From JBAXXL01 sp037127915 (lineage in GTDB: Bacteria > Bacteroidota > Ignavibacteria > Kapaibacteriales > UBA2268), in the NCBI GenBank assembly GCA_037127915.1, contig JBAXXL010000009.1:1-64000 (forward strand): 64,000 bases of DNA, given 5' to 3'. The translations under genes were made by a program, and so were the position numbers. The notes beneath the pieces were generated by a model that had not been told where the DNA came from, ran no database searches, and saw only the letters and a list, made by a program, of their open reading frames with translations. Positions within the stretch are counted from its first letter, which is position 1, and each line of letters opens with the position of its first letter. Of this stretch, positions 51,722-59,049 are shown one piece after another.

Positions 51722-51874
51722 TTCGCAAGCAGGAGCTTGGGAATGTGAAGTAACAATGTTATTTTAGTCATTCCCGCGAAAGCGGTAATCCACTTAGTCC
51801 ATAAAATACAATGGATTCCTGCTTTCGCAGGAATGACGCAAAGCAAATTAGATTCCTGCTTTCGCAGGAATGAC
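51722..51874. repeat. Palindromic repeats interrupting the ars operon
   Basis: The 268-bp gap between arsF and arsE holds a degraded copy of the CCCAAGCTCCTGCTTGGG family (51721-51742, inverted). It also has three GTCATTCC...GGAATC hairpins: 51767-51791 in one orientation, then 51813-51837 and 51851-51874 in the other. Transcription may be reset here; no internal promoter was identified. Confidence 0.88.
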
Positions 51875-51985
51875 AAAGACGGTAAATTAGTTCAATCCTA
51901 GAGCATACAGAACAAATAGAATTGTGCTGATAAGTAAACAAATTGAAAATTAATCATTTATAATTAATAACTAAACATTAAGATT

Positions 51986-52225
51986 ATGCATATTAAAGTA
52001 TTAGGTTCGGGCTGTGCGAAATGCCATTCTCTCGAAGATAAAGTTCGCCAAGTGGTAGAGAAAAATTCAATTGATGCGGTTATTACAAAAGTAACCGATA
52101 TCCAACAAATTATGAGCTTCGGTATTATGATGACACCGGGTTTGGTTATAAACGAAAAAGTTGTAAGCTCCGGTACTGTACCAAAAGATGATCAAATTTT
52201 AAAATGGCTTAAGGAAGCAGAATAA
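51986..52225 (+). CDS. arsE: ArsE/MTH895-type small thioredoxin
   Basis: The 79-residue cytoplasmic redox protein shows the minimal thioredoxin fold of the MTH895/ArsE family: GSGCAKCHSLEDKVR with CAKC active site (C10, C13), VTDIQQIMSFGIMMTPGLVI containing the cis-Pro (TPG), and a C-terminal helix. It abuts the next gene exactly, with its stop at 52225 and the following ATG at 52226. It is a proposed electron carrier of the ArsEFG nitroreductase. Confidence 0.85.
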   Translation: MHIKVLGSGCAKCHSLEDKVRQVVEKNSIDAVITKVTDIQQIMSFGIMMTPGLVINEKVVSSGTVPKDDQILKWLKEAE

Positions 52226-52612
52226 ATGAAAAAAGCCGCAATATTCATTTTAATTATACTTATTGGTTTTAGCTTATTCCAAAATCCTGCAGAAGCTAAA
52301 GCCAAGAAGCCGTTGATAACATTCATTGAACTTGGTTCTGTTAATTGCATACCTTGCAAAAAAATGCAGCCGGTTATGAAATCCATTGAAAATAAATACG
52401 GCTCTCAAATCGAAGTTATTTTCTATGATGTTTGGAAAGACGAGTTTAAAAGCAAAGTTGAGGAATATAAGATTAAGCTGATTCCAACGCAAGTTTTCCT
52501 TGACCAAAACGGCAAAGAAATTGACAGACACGAGGGTTTTTATCCTGAAGAACAAATGGACAAATTTCTACAATCCAAAGGTTTGAAAATCAAAAAAGGC
52601 AAGAAAAAATGA
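52226..52612 (+). CDS. Exported thioredoxin-like protein
   Basis: The 128-residue thioredoxin-fold protein has a signal peptide (MKKAAIFILIILIGFSLF). Its active site is NCIPCKKM (C41, C44) and its cis-Pro loop IPTQVFLD. It is closely similar to the lipoprotein at 49801 but has no lipobox, so it is soluble periplasmic or tethered by its uncleaved helix. It ends in a basic KKGKKK tail. It overlaps arsG by 4 bp (ATGA) and is thus a likely partner of that CcdA-type electron conduit. Confidence 0.85.
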   Translation: MKKAAIFILIILIGFSLFQNPAEAKAKKPLITFIELGSVNCIPCKKMQPVMKSIENKYGSQIEVIFYDVWKDEFKSKVEEYKIKLIPTQVFLDQNGKEIDRHEGFYPEEQMDKFLQSKGLKIKKGKKK

Positions 52613-53316
52613 TAGACAGCATTTTCAACACCTTGAGCGAGTTCCTCTATCAAAGTTATTGGCTTGCTGTTTTGTCGGCATTTGCGTGGGGTATATTGAG
52701 CATTCTGCTCAGCCCCTGCCATTTATCGAGCATTCCTTTGATAGTTGGATTTTTAAGTTCCCAAGGAAAGATAACTTTGCGGCGGACATTTTATTTATCA
52801 TTGGTTTTTGCACTCGGCATTTTAGTCAGTATAGCAATCATCGGAGGAATAACACTCGCTATGGGACGCTTGATGGGCGATATAGGCTCAATAGGTAATT
52901 ATCTTGTCGCTTTGGTGTTTTTTGCTGTTGGTTTGTATATGCTCGACGTTATCAAACTCCCCTGGGATGGAGCTAAATTAAGCGGAACTCGATTCAAAGG
53001 TCTTCCAGCCGCAATGGTATTAGGAATTATTTTTGGAATTGGTCTGGGACCTTGCACATTCGCTTTTATGGCTCCGGTTTTAGGAGTTGTATTCTCCGTA
53101 TCATCTACCGATATGTTACTTGCTGTCAGTTTATTAGCGGCATTTGCATTAGGACACTGCGCTGTGATTGTTTTAGCAGGTACATTATTAGAAAAAGTTC
53201 AGATGTACCTGAATTGGACAGAAAATTCTAAAACCACCAAATATGTTAAACGCGTTTGCGGTGTTCTTGTTATTTTGGGTGGCGTATATATGATTTGGAA
53301 CACGCTGGGCAGATAA
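52609..53316 (+). CDS. arsG: ArsG/CcdA-type membrane electron-transfer protein
   Basis: The 235-residue membrane protein has about six spans and the two CcdA/DsbD cysteines in SPCHLSSIPLIVGF (C37) and GLGPCTFAFMAPVL (C149), each next to Pro as in CcdA. Family members move reducing equivalents from cytoplasmic thioredoxin to periplasmic thiol proteins. The ArsG subfamily, named for aromatic arsenical handling, fits the neighbours arsE and arsF. It is the last gene of the operon; a bidirectional hairpin follows at 53348. Confidence 0.82.
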   Translation: MIDSIFNTLSEFLYQSYWLAVLSAFAWGILSILLSPCHLSSIPLIVGFLSSQGKITLRRTFYLSLVFALGILVSIAIIGGITLAMGRLMGDIGSIGNYLVALVFFAVGLYMLDVIKLPWDGAKLSGTRFKGLPAAMVLGIIFGIGLGPCTFAFMAPVLGVVFSVSSTDMLLAVSLLAAFALGHCAVIVLAGTLLEKVQMYLNWTENSKTTKYVKRVCGVLVILGGVYMIWNTLGR

Positions 53317-53347
53317 GTAATAATTGTTATTGTCAATAGATATAAGA

Positions 53348-53384
53348 AAAATCTTCGGAAAGTTTGAAACCTTCCGAAGATTTT
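53348..53384. terminator. Bidirectional terminator between arsG and the SDR gene
   Basis: AAAATCTTCGGAA pairs with TTCCGAAGATTTT and the helix continues inward after one mismatch, giving an 18-bp imperfect stem. A-runs on the left and T-runs on the right allow it to act for both converging genes. Confidence 0.85.
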
Positions 53385-53401
53385 CTGCTATTATTACTTC
53401 T

Positions 53402-54346
53402 CTATTGGGCAAAGTAATTTTTCTTTTCTCTAATTTCATTGATTGTATCAGAAAGTCCTTCCTTATATGATGGAAATTCAGGATGCCAATCTAACATTTT
53501 TTTTGCTTTTGCATTTGATACTTTACAATTCATTCGAATAATCTCATAAAAATCTTTCCCCAGAACCAACTTGATAATAAATCCGGGAATGTGCCCGGGC
53601 TGTTTTTTATTCATCAATTCAGCCATATAAATTGTAAAATCCTTTTGAGACACCGGAGTATCGTCCGCTATGATGAACTTTTCTCCAATAGGCAGTTTCT
53701 CTATAGCTTTAATTATAGCGTTTGCCGCATCACTTGCATGGATATTTGGAATATAATTGTCCCCTTTTCCAATAATTTTACTTCGACCTTTATCCATCAT
53801 ATTATAAATCATAAGGAAAAGTCCGCCATTTCCATAAATCTTTCCATAAATAAGCTGAATAACTTCAGGATGTTTCAACTTGATTGCCTGATTAACCATT
53901 GCATCAGTATCTTTACCAATTTCTGTTAGACCGATCCTTAAAATTGGCCATGTTTCATCAGCAATTTCATCTTTTTCAGTTTTATAACTTGTGCCACCGG
54001 GTAAAATAATAGGAATTTTATAATGATTTGCCAAATCCATTGAATTACGGAAAAAATCGTTTGTTTCTTCCCGTAATTCTGCTTTGCACTTTTTGGTCAT
54101 TCTATGCCCGGGTTTAACACTTGGCATTGCAAGTAAGACAATGATATCAAGTTTGTCAGGCAGTTCTTTTTGGAATTCTTTCGGATTTCTGATATCGCCT
54201 AAAATAGCATTAGCACCTAATGCTTTAATTCTTTCAACTTTGTTTTCCACCCGAGTAAGAGCATATACCTCATTATGATTATGAACTAATCTTGGGAGTA
54301 GATAACTGCCGACTAATCCTGTTCCACCAATTACTAATATTTTCAT
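53402..54346 (-). CDS. NAD(P)-binding epimerase/SDR-like protein
   Basis: The 314-residue extended short-chain dehydrogenase has the N-terminal dinucleotide motif VIGGTGLVGSYLLPRL (GxxGxxG), GDIRN in the acidic contact position, VLLAMPS, IILPGGTSYKTEKDE, and a substrate-domain end typical of NAD-dependent epimerases (KKMLDWHPEFPSYKEGLSDT). The canonical YxxxK is shifted (SYKTEK), so catalytic activity is uncertain. It sits convergent to arsG and in the same direction as arsM-arsR; no link to arsenic is evident. Confidence 0.75.
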   Translation of the reverse strand: MKILVIGGTGLVGSYLLPRLVHNHNEVYALTRVENKVERIKALGANAILGDIRNPKEFQKELPDKLDIIVLLAMPSVKPGHRMTKKCKAELREETNDFFRNSMDLANHYKIPIILPGGTSYKTEKDEIADETWPILRIGLTEIGKDTDAMVNQAIKLKHPEVIQLIYGKIYGNGGLFLMIYNMMDKGRSKIIGKGDNYIPNIHASDAANAIIKAIEKLPIGEKFIIADDTPVSQKDFTIYMAELMNKKQPGHIPGFIIKLVLGKDFYEIIRMNCKVSNAKAKKMLDWHPEFPSYKEGLSDTINEIREKKNYFAQ

Positions 54347-54448
54347 TTTCTCAGAGCTTTAAGTTTTACATAAATAAATGATTAAATACAAATTTAACAA
54401 TATTATTTAATATATTACTACAGTTTATACTTTTATTTAATAATTTCT

Positions 54449-54520
54449 TTATTTTACTTTCAGTCGATAAAGTAAAATAAGAAAAACTTTATTTTACTGT
54501 ATGCCCTTAAAGTAAAATAA
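54449..54520. promoter_or_regulatory. Two spaced inverted repeats, TTATTTTACTTT-N8-AAAGTAAAATAA type
   Basis: The first is perfect (54449-54460 with 54469-54480, spacer CAGTCGAT). The second (54489-54500 with 54509-54520) has one mismatch. They repeat with a 40-bp period, about four helical turns, upstream of the SDR gene on the minus strand. This spacing suggests cooperative repressor binding; the regulator is unknown. Confidence 0.5.
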
Positions 54521-54539
54521 TGTATCAGTGCTCGATTTA

Positions 54540-54667
54540 GGACTGTATCAAAACTAATTATTTGGGGGACAAGCAAGGATGCTTATCCCACCAAGTTTAG
54601 AAAAATCGGTGGGTCAATCATCCTTGATTGACAAAAAACAATATATTTCGAGTTATGAGACAGCCCC
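54540..54667. mobile_element. 128-bp MITE-like element with IS1182-like ends
   Basis: The ends GGACTGTATCAAAACT and, inverted, GGGGCTGTCTCATAACT match at about 13 of 16 positions. The right-end form GGGGCTGTCTCATAA is typical of IS1182-family termini as I remember them. Inside is a longer imperfect inverted repeat around CAAGCAAGGATG and CATCCTTGATTG. There is no ORF. No convincing target-site duplication is visible (TTAG left, AAGG right). It lies directly after arsM. Confidence 0.55.
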
Positions 54668-54684
54668 AAGGTTTGTGTATTCGC

Positions 54685-55503
54685 TTAACAACAACCTATA
54701 TTCGGTTTATTGGCGTTCACAGTAACGCTCAGTATTTTAACACCAGAGTTTTTATAATTAGTCAATTCTTCCTCACTGATAACCGATAACATAATCTCAT
54801 CGGGGATATTGATTTGTTTTACCTTTGGAGTTGAGATATCAACGAATCCGGACGTTTTGATTATATTCAGATATTCATCTTTTTGTAAAGCACCGGCAAC
54901 ACAGCCTGTGTACATTGCGGCGGCATTTTTCAAAGAATCAGGTAACACACCTTCGATAACTATATCCGACACGCTGAAATGTCCGCCCGATTTAATAACT
55001 CGGAACATTTCTGAAAATGCTTTTTCTTTGTCGGGTACTAAATTTAAAACGCAATTGCTAACCACAACATCAATTGTGCATGCGCCAATCGGCATGTTTT
55101 CTAAGTCGCCCTTACGGAATTCAACATTCTTATAACCTGTTTTATCGCAATTTATTCGTGCTTGATTAATCATTTCATCAGTGAAATCTATTCCAATTAC
55201 TTTGCCGGTTTCGCCAACGACACTGCGTGCTATAAACACATCATTACCCGCGCCGGAACCCAAATCCAAAACTGTATCACCTTCTTTTATTCCGGCAAAT
55301 TCAGTTGGTAATCCACATCCTAAACCTAAATCGGCGTCAGGGACATAACCTTCGAGTTTTGAATAGTCATCACTCATAACTGTATAATCAAAAGTGGCAG
55401 CGCCATCGGTTCCACAGCACGAACAACCGCAATTTGTATTGGATACGGCTATTTCAGCGTATTTCTTTCTTACGACTTCTTTTATTTCATCGTTTGTTTG
55501 CAT
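54685..55503 (-). CDS. arsM: Arsenite S-adenosylmethionine methyltransferase
   Basis: This 272-residue enzyme methylates trivalent arsenic to mono-, di- and trimethyl forms with SAM. It has an N-terminal CGCSCC cluster (C25, C27, C29, C30), LGLGCGLP (C63), SAM motif VLDLGSGAGND (78-88), VIGIDFTDEMI, VVVSNCVLNLV (C151) and YTGCVAGA (C201), and a C-terminal CC pair. C63, C151 and C201 correspond to the conserved catalytic cysteines of ArsM. It is 4 bp downstream of arsR, so the two form an arsenic-induced operon on the strand opposite the main ars genes. Confidence 0.93.
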   Translation of the reverse strand: MQTNDEIKEVVRKKYAEIAVSNTNCGCSCCGTDGAATFDYTVMSDDYSKLEGYVPDADLGLGCGLPTEFAGIKEGDTVLDLGSGAGNDVFIARSVVGETGKVIGIDFTDEMINQARINCDKTGYKNVEFRKGDLENMPIGACTIDVVVSNCVLNLVPDKEKAFSEMFRVIKSGGHFSVSDIVIEGVLPDSLKNAAAMYTGCVAGALQKDEYLNIIKTSGFVDISTPKVKQINIPDEIMLSVISEEELTNYKNSGVKILSVTVNANKPNIGCC

Positions 55504-55507
55504 AACT

Positions 55508-55870
55508 TTATCCTTTTTTTAATAATATATTACAGCAGATTATTTTTCTATCTGCTTTTGCTACTTTTTCTTTATAAGATAATACTACCTCGTCATCGGT
55601 CAGCCAAGTAGGCAGTAGTTGGAGGAGTTGTTTGACTAATTCATCGTCGGGGGAAGGGTTGAGCCAATAGTCCACCCATTTACCGTTTTTTTTGTCCAAT
55701 ATAAATCCGGCATCCCGCAAAATTGAGCAATGCTGAGAAACTGTCGAAGCTGATATACCTAACAAATCTGTTATTTCACAGACGCACAACTGACGAATCT
55801 CCAGCATTTTCAATATTCTAATCCGATTTGGGTCGGATAATGCTTTAAAAGTTCTAATATAATTTCGCAT
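55508..55870 (-). CDS. arsR: ArsR-family arsenite-responsive repressor (arsM operon)
   Basis: The 120-residue repressor has TFKALSDPNRIRILKMLEIR, the sensing motif LCVCEIT (C29, C31), LGISASTVSQHCSILRDAGF with an extra Cys in the recognition helix (SQHCS), and NGKWVDYWL. It is a second, diverged ArsR relative to 48541. A perfect 16-bp palindrome lies 25 bp upstream of its start, the presumed operator. It is followed at 4 bp by arsM. Confidence 0.92.
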   Translation of the reverse strand: MRNYIRTFKALSDPNRIRILKMLEIRQLCVCEITDLLGISASTVSQHCSILRDAGFILDKKNGKWVDYWLNPSPDDELVKQLLQLLPTWLTDDEVVLSYKEKVAKADRKIICCNILLKKG

Positions 55871-55894
55871 AATTCTAAACCTCTAGTTCGTTAC

Positions 55895-55910
55895 TTCGTT
55901 AATTAACGAA
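55895..55910 (-). promoter_or_regulatory. ArsR operator palindrome
   Basis: TTCGTTAATTAACGAA is a perfect 16-bp palindrome starting 25 bp upstream of the arsR start. This form (TTCG...CGAA) resembles known ArsR/SmtB operators. Autorepression of arsR-arsM is inferred. Confidence 0.7.
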
Positions 55911-55937
55911 ATGAAATAAAAAATGTTGCATCACAGG

Positions 55938-55972
55938 CAAAAAAAATAGCATCATAATGAAATGATGCTATT
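55938..55972 (-). terminator. Terminator of the PKD-domain gene
   Basis: AATAGCATCA pairs with TGATGCTATT (10 bp, TAATGAAA loop) and is followed on the minus strand by eight T residues. It lies 12 bp after the stop at 55985. Confidence 0.9.
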
Positions 55973-55984
55973 GGTTAGATTTAT

Positions 55985-58963
55985 TTATTTCTGATAAATT
56001 ACTTTTTTTGTTTCGATTATTCCATTAATAAAGAATTTGAATATATATACACCCGGAGCCAAACCGGTAAAATCTATTGTGCCTTGGTACGTGTAATCAA
56101 GAGTTAGTTCTTTTGACGTAAAAGCTTTATTACCCATCAAATCAAATACTTCATATCGGAATGTTGTGCTCGTATCTGCATTTATTATAATTGTAGCCAA
56201 ATGATCAATTGGATTTGTGATAGAAATAGGTATAGATTTTGTGCTATCTTTCGTTTCAGAATATTTATTAATTTTTAGTATATAGCTACTGCGAAGCAAT
56301 TTTCCGGCAGTATCTGTCTTAGAAGGAATATATTTATATCCCACCAAAACTAAGTCGCCACTTTTGCAAACTAAAGCATCAAGAAACGCGCCGTCGCGCT
56401 GTTCAATGTAAATCGTATCCTTCATGTTCAAATCATTATCGAATGCGTAGCAAACCGGGTGGTTGTCCTTAAACCCTACGGCATAATATAGCGAGCCATT
56501 TACGGCAATGTTTCTTAGTCCGGGTGCGAGAGCAATCTTGTTCAATGAATCGCCGTTAGCATTGAATTTGTATATGTTGCCGTTTATGTCTAATCCTACG
56601 AATGTAGTTGTGTCGATGTTACGGAACGCATAAAAGTAAACATCTTTCTTTAAGTTAAGTGAAGAATTGGGAAATTGAAAATTTAATTTTTCATTACCAA
56701 ATGGACTCGATATTTGATAAGATGCATGATAACAATAATTGTAATATATTGGAGTAAATGCAGAATATAAATTATAGAATTTATACATATCAAAATAATA
56801 TTTACTTGGTAATAATTGGAAAGAAAAATCATTTTTAAAAATCTTACTTTTACCATTCGTTATATTATATTCATAAATAGCCGCACTACCGCTTCCTTGT
56901 AAACATAAAAAGCTTTCATTTTGATTGTTTATTGGTAAAGCTAAACTAATTAGAATTGTATTTGTTGAATCAAAGGAGCTTACCTTTAATAATTGTGAAT
57001 TATATACATCAACCATTGAATAATTATTCCTGCTATAAGCAACAACAAATTTATCATTATTAAATTGTAATGTGTTTTCAAAGTAAATATCATCAAAATT
57101 GTCGGGCAGCAATGACACAATAGGCTGAAAATGAGGTGGTTTAGCGATAAGCAGAGATATTTCAGTTAACAAATTAACTGAAGTTTTAATTAGATTAGTT
57201 TTATCTTTGTTCAAAGCCACAAATATAAATCCTTTATCTTTAGTTTCATAAACCTTATAAAACTTTTGATGATTTTGAGAGGTGTTTTCAAAATTATATT
57301 CAGAATAAATATTCGGATCAAGTGGAGCTTCTTTTATGTCTTTAATAATTACTTTCTTTTCAACAGAGTCTATGAACCGATTATAATAAACTTTAAGTTT
57401 AACATTGTACTCAGCTTCTTTTGCGAATAAATGTTCCATATCAACATCTTTTGATTTAGAATATGTCCCATCTCCAAAATCCCATACAAGTGAATCAATG
57501 TTATCGGTCGATGTATTTTTGAATTTACATATTATCGGCAAGTATTCAGGAATACTAACTATTTCGAAACCAACAGAATAATCAGGTAAAACTGTTACTT
57601 CTTTTATTTGCGATGAAAATTTACCGTCTTTCTCTGCGGTGAGTGTAATAGTATATTTTCCTGGAGCATTGAATTTGAATTCCGGCTTAACTTCATTACT
57701 CAATAAATCGTTTCCAAAATCCCAAGAATATGAATTTGGATTGCCGGTGGAGCAATTGAAGGTTTGATAGATTCTTCCAGCTAATAATATTGAATCTGAA
57801 ATTGTAAATAAAGCTCTGAAATTATTATTCTTTATCGGATTCTCAAATTTAACAAATCTATTTTTATTATTTAACATAAAAATTAATTTATCATCTTTAG
57901 TAAATGTATAATTTGTATAATTACTCAATGAATCAGGGATTTGAATGTCAAGAATTGCGTAATTATAATTAGACTTATAAAATTGTATTTTGTTACCATC
58001 AGATTTCACTAAATAATTCCCATCATTACTTAACCCTAGTTTAAAAGAAGCATTGCCATTTACAAATGGGAATTTATAAATATAACGAAATTCATTCGTT
58101 TTTCTATCATAATAATAAATGTTATTATTCTTATTAACCTCTTTATGTATAATCAGTAATGAATCACCGATTAATTTCAAAATTTTAGGAGCTTTGTTAT
58201 TTTCATCCGATGGAAAAAGCGGAATTTCGTTTATATTGCTATCAACCAATACAACTGAGCTTTTACTTGATGAGCCATAGTTAACATTATAACTGTTAGA
58301 ATGATGATAAAAAACTATATTATTCATACCGTTATAGTAATCATAAATTTCAGTCGCACCGTGTTCATTCTTATATATATTATTAGGATTAGAAATATCA
58401 AAGATTTTAAAAATACCCCAAGTTCCAGAACTGGCATTTGTATGATCTGGTGGTGAATTATCACTGTTATTTATTGTTGTACCCTGAATCAATAAATTAT
58501 CTTTATATAAAAAGTTTAAATAATTTATAGATAGATTCCCATTATGATATGGGTTCCCATTATTATCAAATAACACTTCTTTGTACAAATAGCCTTTAGA
58601 AGAGTGAAATATATCGAACAAATTATAATCAACATGACAATAATAGTTTTGATAAGTCTGGTAAATTTCAAATGCACTCAGTCCATCTCGTGATAATTTA
58701 TAACTGTATTTGTTCGTAATCCAAAGAGTATCAAAATCGCTTAGCCCTGCCTCCAAATCAAATCTATTCAAACGGAAGGTATTATTTCCTTCTGTCGTAA
58801 TAACCACTATACTTTTCCCGTCTTTGGTCAACGTATAGTCGGTAATTTGCTTTGTGCCGTTAGGGTAGAGGTATGAAAATTCTCCGGCATTAGTCCACCC
58901 ATCAGCTTTGGTTGAGCTTACAAGAGTGAAAATCATAAAAACGAGTACTATAAAACTTTTCAT
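55985..58963 (-). CDS. Secreted PKD-domain protein with T9SS sorting domain
   Basis: The 992-residue protein has signal MKSFIVLVFMIFTLVSSTKA. An Asn/Tyr/Ser-rich propeller-like first third follows. Two PKD domains span ~390-560: SYSWDFGNDLLSNEVKPEFK ... FNAPGKYTITLTAEKDGKF and DSLVWDFGDGTYSKSKDVDM ... AEYNVKLKVYYN, each with the WDFG(N/D) hallmark. The C-terminal sorting domain is RYEVFDLMGNKAFTSKELT ... LAPGVYIFKFFIN ... KKVIYQK. It should be exported by T9SS and surface bound; PKD domains often mediate binding. The ligand is unknown. It is a single gene with its own terminator. Confidence 0.85.
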   Translation of the reverse strand: MKSFIVLVFMIFTLVSSTKADGWTNAGEFSYLYPNGTKQITDYTLTKDGKSIVVITTEGNNTFRLNRFDLEAGLSDFDTLWITNKYSYKLSRDGLSAFEIYQTYQNYYCHVDYNLFDIFHSSKGYLYKEVLFDNNGNPYHNGNLSINYLNFLYKDNLLIQGTTINNSDNSPPDHTNASSGTWGIFKIFDISNPNNIYKNEHGATEIYDYYNGMNNIVFYHHSNSYNVNYGSSSKSSVVLVDSNINEIPLFPSDENNKAPKILKLIGDSLLIIHKEVNKNNNIYYYDRKTNEFRYIYKFPFVNGNASFKLGLSNDGNYLVKSDGNKIQFYKSNYNYAILDIQIPDSLSNYTNYTFTKDDKLIFMLNNKNRFVKFENPIKNNNFRALFTISDSILLAGRIYQTFNCSTGNPNSYSWDFGNDLLSNEVKPEFKFNAPGKYTITLTAEKDGKFSSQIKEVTVLPDYSVGFEIVSIPEYLPIICKFKNTSTDNIDSLVWDFGDGTYSKSKDVDMEHLFAKEAEYNVKLKVYYNRFIDSVEKKVIIKDIKEAPLDPNIYSEYNFENTSQNHQKFYKVYETKDKGFIFVALNKDKTNLIKTSVNLLTEISLLIAKPPHFQPIVSLLPDNFDDIYFENTLQFNNDKFVVAYSRNNYSMVDVYNSQLLKVSSFDSTNTILISLALPINNQNESFLCLQGSGSAAIYEYNITNGKSKIFKNDFSFQLLPSKYYFDMYKFYNLYSAFTPIYYNYCYHASYQISSPFGNEKLNFQFPNSSLNLKKDVYFYAFRNIDTTTFVGLDINGNIYKFNANGDSLNKIALAPGLRNIAVNGSLYYAVGFKDNHPVCYAFDNDLNMKDTIYIEQRDGAFLDALVCKSGDLVLVGYKYIPSKTDTAGKLLRSSYILKINKYSETKDSTKSIPISITNPIDHLATIIINADTSTTFRYEVFDLMGNKAFTSKELTLDYTYQGTIDFTGLAPGVYIFKFFINGIIETKKVIYQK

Positions 58964-59049
58964 TTATTTAATCCCGAGTATTATTGATTGTCATATAACA
59001 ATTCAAAACGGAAAAAGTTACAATTTTTGTAAAATATGTTTAAAATAAG

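Noticed and set aside
51986..52612. Treating the two small redox genes as one frameshifted thioredoxin
   Set aside because: They have different CxxC sites (CAKC, CIPC), separate starts and a signal peptide only in the second.
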